DNA of 64,000 nucleotides from positions 20,418,501-20,482,500 of the forward strand of contig NC_053042.1 of NCBI RefSeq assembly GCF_003473485.1, written 5' to 3'. This document shows, piece by piece, positions 46,026 through 58,355 of the stretch. The position numbers and the translations under genes were made by a program. A model generated the notes under the pieces. It made no database searches, was not told where the DNA came from, and saw nothing but the letters and a program-made list of their open reading frames with translations. How positions within the stretch are numbered: the first letter of the stretch is position 1; every line of letters starts with the position of its first letter. This DNA is from Medicago truncatula. Lineage: Eukaryota; Streptophyta; Magnoliopsida; Fabales; Fabaceae.

Positions 46026-46841
46026 TTAGAGAGAAGTTAGAATGAGTAGAGATGTTTGTGTTGGAGAATGAAGGAAGAAGAAGATTTTTTTTTGTATATG
46101 GGGTGCCAGAAGTTGCGCACGGCCGTGCCAAGCTTCTGGATTCTGAGCCAAGTTTTCAATCAAAGCGTATGCCTCCGTATAGTTCTTGTTCATTAGAGAT
46201 CCACCTGCAGCTGCATCAACAAACATCATAGTGGTATATGATAAGCCATTATAAAAAGTGTGGACTATGAGCCACTTCTCTAAACCATGGTGGGGACAAA
46301 GTCTAAGCATTTCTTTGAAACGCTCCCAAGCATCATAAAGAGACTCCCCATCTTTTTTATTGAACCTTGTGATTTGGTCTCTCAATTTAGCAGTTTTAGA
46401 GGGGGGAAAGAATCGGGCAAGGAATGCTTGCCTCATTTGATCCCATGAAGTAATGGAACCAACTTCCAATGAATGGAACCAAGCACTAGCTCTATCCCTT
46501 AAGGAGAAAGGAAAGAGGTGCAGCCTTACAGCTTCTTGATTCTCTTTCAAGGTTTCACTGATTCTTAGAAAAATTGAGATATGTAGATTTGGATCCTCAG
46601 CGGGCGATCCAGAAAACTGATTTTGCTGCACCAAATTAAGTAGTGCAGGCTTGATCTCAAAGTTGTTACCCTTAACCGTAGGGTACACAATAATAACATG
46701 TGGCTCTTCTATAGAAGGTATTGCATACTCTATGAGAGTGCGTTCAGCCATAGCGATATTATTTCGTGCTTCTCTCTTTCTCTTATGCAAATATCTTTCG
46801 ATCTCGGGAATGAATTCTCCAAGACTTTTAGTTCTTTGCAT
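46026..46841 (-). CDS. Athila gag, C-terminally truncated (271 aa)
   Basis: Starts MQRTKSLGEFIPEIERYLHK. The gag core is clear: QNQFSGSPAEDPNLHISIFL, LFPFSLRDRASAWFHSL, ARFFPPSKTAKLRDQI, then DGESLYDAWERFKEML and CPHHGLEKWLIVHTFYNGLS. It then runs from about NPEAW into unrelated sequence and stops. The zinc knuckle and all of pol are missing, so the frame ends at a deletion junction near 46110-46150. The core gag domain, needed for particle assembly, is intact. Confidence 0.88.
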   Translation of the reverse strand: MQRTKSLGEFIPEIERYLHKRKREARNNIAMAERTLIEYAIPSIEEPHVIIVYPTVKGNNFEIKPALLNLVQQNQFSGSPAEDPNLHISIFLRISETLKENQEAVRLHLFPFSLRDRASAWFHSLEVGSITSWDQMRQAFLARFFPPSKTAKLRDQITRFNKKDGESLYDAWERFKEMLRLCPHHGLEKWLIVHTFYNGLSYTTMMFVDAAAGGSLMNKNYTEAYALIENLAQNPEAWHGRAQLLAPHIQKKIFFFLHSPTQTSLLILTSL

Positions 46842-46956
46842 AAAAAATTAAGAACTCAAGAAGTTAATGGTAAAAGAAAGAAAGAAGTAGAAGAAAAAGG
46901 GAAAAGAAAAAGAAAAAATCTAATCACTAAGAAAAAGTTAATCAAATTAGTTAACT

Positions 46957-46973
46957 CCCCGGCAACGACGCCA
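46957..46973 (-). other. Athila primer-binding site
   Basis: On minus: TGGCGTCGTTGCCGGGG, six bases from the LTR. It is one mismatch from TGGCGCCGTTGCCGGGG, the site typical of Athila elements (complementary to tRNA-Asp 3' end). Confidence 0.8.
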
Positions 46974-46979
46974 AAAACT

Positions 46980-48217
46980 TGATGAGATAAAACCGCAAGT
47001 GCACGGTCTTACCGAAGTAGTAAAAATAGAGTATCGTTTCGACAGAGAGTTGTTCAATTCAATTAAATTTAGTTGATGATTAGAAGAGAATTAAGTTGCA
47101 AAGTTGGGGTTTTCAAACGGTTGAAAGAATATATAATAATAAAAAGAGCCTTTGGATTATTGGTTCATCATAACGATAAATCCTTCACAAACCAAAACCT
47201 CAAACCTATAACTTTATGTTAGACCTAATTTCTAAAGACCGATTTCTCTTTAGCCTCTCACTTTTCCTTTCGGTCCTAGTGAGAGTGTTCTTCTAGCAAT
47301 CAAACCTATTTCGCTGATTTGATTACTAGAAGAAGCTTTAAAGTTTAAAACATCATATGTCTCAAGAATTGCAAAGACTATTTCGCTGCCTTTGCAATCC
47401 TTGTCTAAATTCACTTGTTCGAATATCAAAACTCCACTTTCGTTTTATGAATTGATATTTGAGATGATGAATTAACAATTATCAAACCCTCCACTTTCGT
47501 TTCTACAGTTTGATAATGGTTAATTCATGTTACAACGGTGAATTTAGATTAGAAACTAGGGTTACGTAAGATTAGGGTTTAAGGCTTGGTTTGATTGGAT
47601 TATGTCATTAGACTTATCCAACAATCCCAAGACAAGAAGAGTCTACTCACTCATGTTCATCGTAGACATGGAGAAGAAGAAGAAAAGCATAAAGTAAAAT
47701 AACAAGGAAATAAAGAAATAAAGAAAGAACTTTTATTAAGAAAGAGAATTGTCACTTATTGAATTCCAAGAACAAAAGATGAATTGTTGTGATAGCTAGC
47801 TACTTTATTTATAATCTTATGTCGACTTAATACCTAAGCAACTATTCACTAGAATGTTCCACAAGAAACCACGGGGTTTTAGGTCAAAATAGGCAGCTTG
47901 TCCATAAAGCAAAAGCAGCAAAAGTGGGTCTGAAGCTTGGCACGGCCGTGCCAGTGGGAGCACAGGCCATGCCACCTCTCTGACTTGGGGAGTGACATAT
48001 TTTTGTCCCATATTTCGTATTTTCATCCCGAATCAGCTGCTAATCCTCTTTCTTTTGCTCCAATACTCAATCTATCAGTTATTCGTTCCTGAAATATAAT
48101 AATAAGCAATTGAAGTAAAATAGTTCTAAAAGGAAATAATATTTAAATAAAATAAACTTAAATCTAAATAAAACGAAATCAAATATTATATTAAAACTAC
48201 TAGTTATTGACTCATCA
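46980..48217 (-). repeat. 5' LTR of the Athila-type element
   Basis: 1238 bp. TGATGAG/CTCATCA ends intact. The palindrome GGCACGGCCGTGCC is at 47939-47952. Confidence 0.93.
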
Positions 48218-48222
48218 GGGGG

Positions 48223-49780
48223 ATTGAAGAAGATGAATTGTGTGATACGAGAGAAGAGAAACCCGTGTTTGCAGAGAAGAGAAGCGCGTGTTTGCTCTCT
48301 CTCTTTTTTTATTTATTAAAGAAACTGTTGTTTTTGTTTTTTTTAATCTTAACCATTGAATCCATTTTTGCCACTTGTCAGTCATCCAAGACCCTAAATG
48401 GGGTAAATGGAGCATACATGCACTCGTTATGAGGGGGATTATGTGAAAATTAGTATTTAGATATTATGGTAACCTAAGGGTGATGATTATGGACGAATTT
48501 GATGAGCTTATGGTCGAAAATGGAGTCGGAAAAGGCCCCTCAAATTGAAATCGCACTGTCGTGCCTTCTAGGCGCATGACCCGTGCGTTTTCCTTTGGTT
48601 ATGTGTGCAGTTTTTGAGTTTTTTTGGGAGCGCACGGTTGTGCCCCCAAAGAGCATGATCGTGCACCTTTCCTAGACTTAGAAAACCCTACTTTTATGCT
48701 TTAAATGAGTTCCTAGATTGTAGGATAGGGACCTGAAGTAATGAACCAAAGAGAGGGAAGCACATTTAAGTGTCTTCGAAGTGATTCTTTAAAACAATGG
48801 TGAGCCTAAAAGATGATGATACCTAAAATAATTTTCTTATGGTAATAAAGAGCCTAAGGTAGTTGATGGATACAAGTCTTGAAGATTTAAAAGAAATAAA
48901 GGATAGAGTGTGGCCGATTAAGATGATTGAAGGTGTTAAAAGAGGCGATAAGATGAAGTGAGATCAAAGATAGGAAGAGGTGAGCTAAGTAATGAATAAA
49001 TATTAGGGATAGTATTAGTGGTACGGCGAAACAATGAATTACTTAAAGTTAGTAAGATGGTTTTAATGGTGTAAACAGTGCATATATAGGACGAGTTAAA
49101 TGTTATTTGTATTTTTAATTTAGAAAAATACTTTGGGTTATGGTGTTACAAAAGGACTTCCTAATCTCAATCCAGAGATATGCAACAACAAGTTGTTTTA
49201 CAAAAGATAATGTTTACACAACCTCTAAGATTAGTCAACATACATTAAGCACAATACACTAAAAGTGTATCCCTTACAAATGTTTCTTTTGACTTTTGCT
49301 AGACAAGGTATATACTATAAATAAGTATGCATGTGATTACAATAGTGTATATGAACATATTAAACTTTGAATCTACGTGAGTATGCTTGTAAGTGTCATA
49401 ACCTTCTTCAATGAAACTTGGTCATTTATATAGAGATGAAGTAGATGACCTTTGAAGAAATTCTTGTCTTAAAATGCCTGAATGAATGTTAAGATATTTT
49501 GGAGATTGGAGGTCATCGCTTCAGTCATCCAATTCCATCAATGGTGATCTTTAAGGAGTTTTATTCTCTTTCTTAAGTCAGAATAAACTTTCATTCTATG
49601 AGATAAATAACTGATATATCAATGATGATTACTTGAGTCAAATTCTTGGTACATAGGATCTCACCACAGAGGATTGTACATCAACATTGATTACAAATTT
49701 TAAAGTACGATGTTTGGATTTTCAGTCATCTTTTGAGTAAGTGGTGTCTATGAAAACACTATGAGTATTTTAAGGTGGAA
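48223..49780. other. Intergenic repeats right of the Athila element
   Basis: No gene. 48223-48430 continues the GC-rich sequence interrupted by Athila. The segment 48545-48670 repeats short inverted words of the type GCACGGTTGTGC / GCATGATCGTGC. The block at about 48880-49095 is a diverged copy of 59560-59790 (shared words GATTAA[G/A]ATGAT, GTAATGAATAA, TGAATTACTTAAA). Confidence 0.5.
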
Positions 49781-50790
49781 AGACTAAGTGCAAGTATACA
49801 CTGTCCAAGCTATAGTCTAAAAAATATCGATCCTACAAGGATTGTGTGGAGCTATAACTTCGTATAGATTTTCAATAGAAAACTTATTTGCAAGAATATA
49901 AAGTAAATCATTTGTCACAACAGTAAAAAGGTTAAGTTTGGGGATACAATTAAAAAGATTTATAAATTCTCAAGACGGAAAATATGGTTTAAACTAGGTT
50001 TAGTTATGACAAAACATTATTGTGATTTATAAAGCTATAGCTTGGTACGCCTTTTGTGCCTCTCAGAGCTATAACCGTTTATTAGATTCTTAAGCTACTG
50101 AGATTAACATAGCTTTATCTCTCTAAGGCTTCCTGGAAACCAATTTTTCTTATAGAGTGTTACCTTATCCATCGTGTTAAAGTCATAACGACACACCTTT
50201 CGGGGAACGATTATGCAGAACTTAACACACAACAGTTGCTAGGTTAGGTGATTACCCTTTCCACACGAAGAGTATTTAGGACTTAAGCTCCTTGGTCTCT
50301 GAAAAAAGTCCTACCAAGAATTTAGCGCTTAGCATTCTAGACTCTTCTAAGTTCAAGTTAACGTTTAAACAATCTCTCTTGATCCTTTAACCTTTCGATG
50401 CTTAAGAAAAAATTCATATCTAACAAACATGTTCAACTCCTATATCGGTTAAAGATTAGGGAACTATAATATTAGAAATAAAAGTGATAAAATTTTACTT
50501 CTAAAGATTTTGAGTTAAAGCAGTTTATTAGAAAGAAGTTCGGCGCTACAGCTTTATATATCGCAAATAAGTAAACGTCACAACCTCACTATGTCTAAAC
50601 TACAAGAAGGGGTTTAGCTCATGGTGAGCTGAACTACAGAGATGAAGATGAAAATAAAAATAAATGAAAACATAGAAAACTAAATTGATAGATCAAATAG
50701 AGCTAGTACAAAATTACAATCCTTTGAAGGAGAGTGGTGAGCCAAAGCATCACCAAGTAATCTAACTCTAAATCTCTAGAATCTAGCACC
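49780..50790. repeat. Possible solo LTR of an Athila/Ogre-like element
   Basis: 'gtgcaagtatacactgtccaagctatagtc..atcgatcctacaaggatt' has the layout of the Athila LTR start at 42034 ('gcaagtgcacagtcttaccgaagtagt..agtatcgttc'). The CT-rich text at 50090-50420 is also LTR-like. No second copy or TSD was located. Confidence 0.35.
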
Positions 50791-53571
50791 CATGCTCATC
50801 TATAGAACGAGAACACTAAAGCTGCTAACCATAGCCATAACTTGGTCTCTCCAATTCTATAATGAATTTTTGGATCCTTGGCACACCAACACATGGTTGT
50901 CCTTCTATAGTACAAGGCCAACCACTACAAGTTGTACCCTTTGGTCATTTTACACATATGATTTTCTTATCATCTCCTACCTACGCCCTGACGTATTACT
51001 TTATTATTCATAGGATTTTAATCATTAGGGACAACTCATATTCTTCATCATTAAGCAATGACCAAACTTGGTCCCACATGTTCGTACTACGTACCAGCCA
51101 ACTAGCAATCTAGGGTGTTGCAACTTTCTGTATCTTCAGTAAAGCAACCTTCATCCATGCTGCAACTTCCCACATCTTTAGAGCAATTCCTTAACCTACA
51201 TCATCAAACGTCCATGGCAAGCATTACAAGTTCAAATGGATTACATAACACTAAAGACAACTACACCTATAAGATCTTAAAATAGTCACTGATTAGATGT
51301 CTTAAGCAATGCAATCACTCGATTTCTTGTCCCTTATGGGAGTTAAGTGCAACGTGATAACCAACTAAATTTTCGGTTAGCAGCCACACATAACTCTTAT
51401 CTAAGCATAAATACAAGAGCATCTTGTAGAAACATCACGGAAACATCATTTATAAAATCTTAGGTCATAGTTTGTAGGAAGCTTGTGTTAATCCAACAAA
51501 GAAGATAGATGACATTAAAGGAAAGCTAATTTTCGTTAACCATCGAAATCACTCAAACCAATCTATTTTATGTAATCAATCAAACCTTGAAAACACCCAT
51601 AAACTTTATAACCTATAATTATAAATTTAGTTAATTTCCTAACAGAAACAACAATTCATGTGGAGACGATAACTTACTACTTTATTACTTATAACATTTT
51701 GGTGCACATGCAAAATTACGTCGTCACTTACCTGACATTATTTCAAAGGAGCAAAGAGGATTTTCAGAAGGAAGGAAAATCAAAGAGAAGTTATCAATGG
51801 TTTGAGGAACCTTTTATATTGTTTTCATTCGATTCGATGTAATTCTCTTTTATCCTAAATCATGCAACTCCATAGATGTGGTGTGCTCCTTTGGTTAATT
51901 TGAGTAATTTTTTCTTCTTAATTTATATGTGTGTTCATCTCTTTTATTTTATACTTTCTATAAACTTATTTGTTCCTTACTCTTTTGTTGAATATGATGA
52001 GCTATATTTATACTTTTGTCAAATCAAAGAATATTATTTGTATTAAAAGTAAGGAATTTTATTTATATTTTTGTTGAGTCAATGATCTTTGTTATTATTG
52101 TAATGTATGAATATTATGTTTTGCTAAAAAGAAAAGAAAACGCACGTGATGAACTTTGGGTTTTAAATTTCAGCTCAAAAAAATTAACAATTTTTTTTAA
52201 TTTTTTTTATAAATGTTATCCATGGATATCTATATAAACCCGCGGATACCTCAAAATTCGTGGATTCCCCGTTAAATGAATATTCGTGCGGATATAGATA
52301 GGGCATGAATTTCATATTTGTCCAACGGAGCGGACACAGATATCACACTATCCGCATCCATGAATATCCATTTACATCCCTATATATTTTAAGGCCTTTT
52401 TGTGAGGATTTGTTTGGAGAATTTAAAGAGGTTTGGATTTTTTTTAAGGAAGAGGAGAGAAATTTGGATAGACTTGAATGGAGGAGAGTGATTTGGATTG
52501 TTAAGTTTATATTTTGACATATATTTAATATTTTGAAAATGTTAAAATATCATGATTAATAAAAGACATTTTATAGTGCCCATATTGTGAAAATTAAAAA
52601 TAAATCCTCCTATTTTCTTTCCTAAACCCTCCATCTAAACATATTATTATACTTTATGACAAAAATATATTGATATTCATCCATTTAATTGATAGAGTAC
52701 ATAAAATACAACCATATATTCAGGATCACTAGAAACGTAAGTGATGAATTTGCAAACAAACTTACAACACCCAAGTTAGTAGTATATAATGATAAAATGT
52801 CTCTAAATAATATGATAAAATCAAAGTGACGAGAATATCAATATCTCCAGATATGCAATGTTGACGCTCAAATTACTGATTGAATTTATAATTGGTTGAA
52901 GTCAATCTTAACTAAACGAATACCGTAACAAACGAAAAAATCAAGCAATGTTGTACAAGACGTTGAACAAGTATTATTCAAAAAATTTATACATGTAAAT
53001 ATTTCAAAAATTTGAGTTGGAAAATAATTTCAGAGAAACTAGTGTACATCTATTCAAAAATAAATAAATTAAGATGTACATCTTAAACTAGTTAAAAGAA
53101 TAAAATAAGATGTACGTGGCCAACGTAAAAGTATTATTAGACTCAAGAATATCTTCCCTGACCTAGATTTGATTATGATCAATTTAGTTATAAATTAAGA
53201 AAATAAACTATTTCTAATAAATTAATAGGCTTTTAGCTGTAAAGTATTTTTATATGCCTAAAAGAGGCAAGGGGACAATAAAGAGGACTACATGGAAGGA
53301 GATAGTGCCAATATTGTAAGTTGTAACATGACACATTTGGTCACAGTCACACTCGAATTGTATTCATGCAAGACAACCAATCAATTTGTCGATAGCCACA
53401 TCATTTTTGTTAAAAAATTATATATACGTCAAAACTAGTTAGTTGCCAATGATTTTTTCCATTGGCCTACAAGACCTTAGAGAAAATAATATTCATAATT
53501 ATATTATTTTTTATATAAAGTATGAAGAGAAAATAAAGAATATCATCTCTTAACTATGTAGAACATAAATG
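50791..53571. other. Intergenic AT-rich DNA
   Basis: No coding region is supported. At 52225-52385 the words 'cccgcggatacc', 'gtgcggatatagatagggcatg' and 'gcatccatgaatatccatttacatccc' look like the end of an hAT-type non-autonomous element. Nothing else is recognised. Confidence 0.4.
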
Positions 53572-53580
53572 AATGTAAAA

Positions 53581-53899
53581 GGTTAAATTGCATTTTTGGT
53601 CCCTTAACTATTTTTGTAGTATCGCTTTGGTTCCTTAATTAAAATTCGATTTATTTTGGTCTCTTAACTTCTCTCTGTTACACATTTGGTCCTTCTCGAT
53701 GAAAAAGAGGAGAAGAAAAGGAAGAAAACATAACGTTTTTAAATTAAAACTAACGGAAATGACAAAAATGTGTGAGAGAGAAGTTAAAGGACCAAAATAA
53801 ATCGAATTTTAATTAAAGGACCAAAATAAATCGAATTTTAATTAAAGGACCAAAGTGATACTACCTAAATAATTAAAGGACCAAAAATACAATTTAACC
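53581..53899. mobile_element. MULE-type MITE, 319 bp, perfect 9-bp TSD
   Basis: Arms of about 105 bp start GGTTAAATTGCATTTTTGGT at 53581 and, reverse-complemented, GGTTAAATTGTATTTTTGGT at 53899. The TSD AATGTAAAA is perfect at 53572-53580 and 53900-53908. The right arm has a 29-30-bp unit (GGACCAAAATAAATCGAATT) in two tandem copies where the left arm has one. No coding capacity. Confidence 0.93.
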
Positions 53900-53908
53900 A
53901 ATGTAAAA

Positions 53909-54075
53909 CTAAGCATAGTACAAGTAAACCAAAGAAAATTCCAAATAAGGAACCCTAAACACTCCCAAATAGAGAATGGTATCCAGAATGAAATAGTTTG
54001 CGTTAAGAGAAAGTGGGACATGAATTGAGATTACAAAAGCAAAAAGGATTCATTCACACAAAGTTGGAATTGGAA

Positions 54076-54112
<37 letters not shown>

Positions 54113-54681
54113 CTTAGGTAAATACAAAAACAAAGGAGTTGACAGCTGAAATGGTGTTTGAAAAGATTGACCTGAGTCTTCTCTATGCACCCTTTCATTT
54201 TACAGCCAAAATTTAGATTCTTCTTGTCTCTTATTCTCATTTCGTATGAAACCACATTTCAAATGCTGACAAAACATTTTAAAGACTAAAATAAATTAAA
54301 TTATAAACCAAGATAGACAAGACAGCCAAAAACCAAAAAACAACAGTGTGATGAGATGACTTAATTAATAAAATTACTATTAATCTGAAGTAACAAACAA
54401 GAAAAAAAAAATTAATTTTATGCACCATCCATCCAACAGTATTGATGTCCATATCGATCCATGTCCTTCTTTCTTGTCCATTTTCCATGAACCATCCTCT
54501 TGTCTTGTCTTCTTTTTTAACCTTTTTCCATCATCAGTAGTAATTCAAAATAACTTCAATTATATTAATTCAATTCATATAGAAAATTTTGTGCCACTCT
54601 TTGCTAGGTAGGTAGGTAGCTAGCTAGCTACTGCGGCAAACTGTGTGAATTTGCTACAACAGTAAATCCAGATCCCTAGGC
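53909..54681 (-). other. Downstream (3') region of the BOP/NOOT-like gene
   Basis: Contains a TA microsatellite at 54077-54109 and a GGTA/GCTA run at 54605-54628. It probably includes the 3' UTR. No gene is seen. Confidence 0.5.
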
Positions 54682-57600
54682 TTAGAAGTCATGAGAGTGA
54701 TGATACATTGATGGGTCACATCCATGACCACCTTGACGATTCATGGCTTCTCTATGACTATTGTTGTGTCGATTATCATCATCACCACCCATTTGAGTAG
54801 CACCAAGGTTGAGGTACACCAATCTTGAATCCAAATTCAGGTTACCAATGCTGTTGTTATTATTATTGTTGTTGCCACTGCTACTGCTGCTATGATCTTC
54901 GCTCATTGGAGGGTAAACCGGTGCTGCTGATGAAGAAGCATTGTTGTTGTTGTTATTATTGTTACTAGCATTGTTTTCTTCACGTGACAGAACAAGAGCT
55001 GCAGATTGAACAAGTTCCAAACACAATCTTAACTTGTTTGGTTCAATGTGGTTTAATCCAGGAACAGCACCTTTGAAGAGAAAATCAGAGGTTAGGGTTC
55101 TAAGTATATCCAAAGGTGTGACACCGTCAACGGTTCTAACTGTGGGATCTGCATGGTGGTCAAGCAAAACTGCCACCATCTCCGGCGACACCATCTCGGC
55201 AGCCACATGAAGGGAAGTTTTCCCGGCAGGTCCAGCCGGGTAGTTAACATCCGCAGCCCCGAGTTCAAGCAGGGCTTTCACCACTTCTCGGCTACAATTC
55301 TCAACTGCATAGTGTAATGCCAATGCTTCATCAAGGTTTAGGCCTTCTCCCATGACCATGAGTTTGACTAGTTCCACATCGGAGGAGTCAAGGGCCCGTC
55401 TCATTCTTCGGATCTTCTGGTCTTCGAGGTCACCGAAGTCATGGTGATGATGGTGATGGTGGTGGTGGTGAAGTGGCATTAAGGAGCGCCGTGCTAAGGA
55501 GGATTTTAGACGAAGTTCTTCGATTTTGGCGACTACGTCAATGGAGAGATGCTTGGCTAGGATTTCAGGTGGGAGACCAGACTTGGCAACAAGGTGGGAA
55601 CATGTTGTCCAAAGTTGGGGCATTTCTTGCTTTCTTGAAGCTATTAGTACTTTCATCACATCGTCTATTGAGGCTTTCTCTACCATGCTCACTAGTTGCT
55701 TCTACAAATCAATCAAGCAATGAGAGTTAGATAAAAAATTAACAAATAATTTAATATTGGTAGATCAAGTCGTAAATCTAACTTTGTATTTTCTAATTGG
55801 AGTTATCTTTTGTAGTATGTTTTAAGTATAAAGATTTTATGTTGTAAGGGTTCCTTAAATACACTTTTCTTATGGCAAATGTTTTTTCTCCATGTACAAA
55901 TGAAAAATATGGCAAATGTTAAGGGATACATGAATGAGACATTTAATGAAATGAAATTAGTTTATTTTTAAAAAAAATTATATTTTCTTTAATAAATTTT
56001 GTAACAAGTGTATTGAGAGAATTGTACTTATTGTTTTTGAAATGACCAATGTTAAGTTTAAGTCATGACGTGGTTATTACTACAATCCCTATATTCCTCC
56101 GCAATTCATCAAATCATTTTATGACTCATAGAATTATCATTTTGTTTAAGGAAAATGCTAAAGAGTACGTTTAGGGCATTAATTAAAAGAATAAAGATAG
56201 AAAAATTGTATTAGGAAACGGTGAAAAGTTGTAAATTCAACTTTTTAAAAGTAAAAAAATTGTTGATTTCAATGTCAACTTACTACTTTTAATTTAAGTG
56301 CTTAAATATTGTTTTTAATTTGAGAGAGTTTTTTCACAAAGTCTTAACTTACACTAGAGAAATTGTAAATTTTCTTGGAGGACTTTTGGCAAATTTTGAT
56401 AGAACTGGGTTGATGGAAAAAAGTGAGATTTGTTTTAAAATGCAAAAATGAAATAGAAGGGAGAGAAGAAATGTTGAGGGGTTGTTTATTTGTTGAAAAT
56501 TATTTAGTACATTTTGAGAAGCAGACACTACTCTTTTCTGTTTTAGTTTGTTCTCTTTTGGAGCCCAAACCCAAATGAGGAAAGTGATCATCTTTGGGAA
56601 AGATTTTGTGTGCTTCATTTGCGGAAGACAAGATTGGAAATATGTCATCTTAATTTAGAAAGAAGAAAAAAATTATGCATTCTTTACACACCAATTTGAG
56701 AAACTCTATACATGTGGTACATCAAATTATAAGTCTAATACTTAAATGTACAAAAATCCAATTTGTTTTATAACCTCAACTCAAGTCTCAATCCCAAGTA
56801 AGAGTGAGAACTTGTTTAAAACAAAGATTGTTAAGATAAACACACAATAGTAAAAGTAGTGATATGAGGGAATTTCTTGGAAGAGAGGAACGTATCAATA
56901 TTAGAAATCACCCATCATAATATAAATTTATCACCACAATTTCACTCATCATAAAATTATAGAACTACCTAAAAATAGGGGAACAAACCCCAAAAAAAAA
57001 GTTGACTAAAAAAATATTGAAAAGAATAAAAAATAGAAGAGAGAAAATAACCCTTTCCAAATTCCAAAAACCATACCCTTTCCCCTTCATCTGCTTGCCA
57101 GAAAACATATGACTGGTCACACAAATCAGAGACACACAGAAACAGAAGACAGACACAGAGAGAGAGATATTGTGTGTTTGTTTTAAGTAAAATAAAAAAT
57201 AAAATAAAAACAAAAAATAAAAATAAGAAATAGTAAAACCTGAGTGAGCAATGCAAGCTGTTCAACTCCAAAGTATCTAGCGGCAGCTAGAGTATCAAGG
57301 GCAAGATCAACGGCTGAGGTACAATGCGTATGCCAGCACCCTCTCTCACCACAATTAGGTCTAGGCTCATGTTTCTGAGGAACAATAGAAACTTGTCCAC
57401 TGTACAGAAACTGCAACAGGAGGAGGAAAACCTCGTAGCCGACTGAGTTCACTGGAATGACACCAGGTCGTACTGTCGGCTGACGAGAGGATCCTCCTCC
57501 TATTGGGTCTAGTCCCGAAGGTGGGTCGGGCCCACAAAAGAATTTCCTGAAGAAAAGACTCCTTGCTGCTAAGATGCAGCGATGAGCATGAACCAAACGA

Positions 57601-57698
57601 CCTTCAACTTGGAAAGTGACGTCGCTGAAGGCTTGGCCGTTGATGAGGAGATTCAGGTAGTCAAGGGAGAGAGATCTTAGAGTCTCTTCAAGGGACAT
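54682..57698 (-). CDS. BOP: BLADE-ON-PETIOLE / NOOT / COCHLEATA-like BTB-ankyrin co-regulator (NBCL clade), two exons, 492 aa
   Basis: Exon 1 is 57698-57240 (153 codons), intron 57239-55702 (1538 bp, GT-AG, phase 0), exon 2 is 55701-54682. The start MSLEETLRSLSLDYLNLLIN is that of the family, so the in-frame ATG at 57833 was not used. The BTB/POZ domain covers about residues 20-125 (FSDVTFQVEGRLVHAHRCIL). The family's Cys/His cluster follows (NCGERGCWHTHC). Exon 2 carries the DUF3420 helix region (LWTTCSHLVAKSGLPPEIL), ankyrin repeats (EALALHYAVENCSREVVKAL, GKTSLHVAAEMVSPEMVAVL) and the conserved GLNHIEPNKLRLCLELVQSA. These nuclear co-regulators work with TGA bZIP factors; in legumes they control leaf and stipule form and nodule identity. 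Oddities: a 10-His run after SLMPL and Asn runs near the C-terminus. Length is normal (AtBOPs about 470-490). NOOT1 or NOOT2 type cannot be decided here. Confidence 0.95.
55702..57239 (-). other. Intron of the BOP/NOOT-like gene
   Basis: 1538 bp, AT-rich, no nested transposon with clear ends. A single long intron at this position, between the BTB part and the DUF3420 part, is the usual structure of BOP genes. Confidence 0.85.
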
Positions 57699-58355
57699 GT
57701 TGTTGTTGTTGTTGTTATTGCTTCCTGTTTCTGTTACTGTGTTTGAATGACTCAAGTAGAAAGTGAAGAAAAGAGTACAATCTATTGAACAGTTTAGGTT
57801 GGTCCCTAATACTATATGATAATAACTCCTCAAAAGGTGAGAAAAAGAGAGAGAGAAGAGTGAGTGATTGGAATGAAATAGTGAAGAGAGGTTGGGTTTT
57901 AATTGTTTGATACTTGTGTTGTTTTCATTGATGTTGATGATGTTACTGTGATTGTTGTTTTTATGGGAGAATCTATTAGAGGTGTGAATGGAGGAGGAGA
58001 GGGTGTGGATGTGGTAATTGTATTGTTTTGTTAAGAAAAAAGAAATTTTAGAGAGAGAAAGATTGTGTGAGTGAAAGCTTCATTTGGATGGCTATTCTGG
58101 GCGGCTGGTGTTTTTAACAAACAAAATAAATTGTGAAAATTTTGGGACCTGTATTGTCTACAAACCAATTCTCTGTAGCAGACAGGCACTCATTGAGAAA
58201 AATACACTGCACACCATTTTGATGGAAGCATGTTTTCTCTGCAATAAATGTGTGACACAATTACTACTATGGGACAAGCCAATGTAGATTAATGGTTGAG
58301 ATTGTTTAAAACTTTCGAGAAATAAAATTGTCTTATACGTCCATTTAAGATAAGG
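57699..58355 (-). promoter_or_regulatory. BOP: 5' UTR and proximal promoter region of the BOP/NOOT-like gene
   Basis: On minus the region before the ATG has a (AAC/AAT)n run directly before the start (57699-57720) and CT-rich tracts at about 57835-57860 and 58050-58065, typical of plant leaders. An in-frame extension without stops goes back to an ATG at 57833. Exact transcription start unknown. Confidence 0.5.

Larger units (their letters stand above)
42022..48217 (-). mobile_element. Athila-type Gypsy retrotransposon lacking pol (6.2 kb)
   Basis: Two LTRs of about 1.23 kb (42022-43247 and 46980-48217) begin TGATGAG and end CTCATCA (CTCATTA in the left copy). The flanking 5-mers are GGGGC and GGGGG, a near-match TSD. 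The primer site lies beside the right LTR and the polypurine tract beside the left one, so transcription is on minus. Between them are only gag and the ATHILA ORF-1 gene; protease, RT, RNase H and integrase are gone. In the first 210 bp the LTRs differ at about 11 positions, roughly twice the divergence of the Tekay element, so this insertion is older. Confidence 0.93.

Noticed and set aside
56965..57271. Hydrophobic ORFs within the intron of the BOP-like gene
   Set aside because: They run over T-rich intron sequence and continue past the donor site of exon 1.
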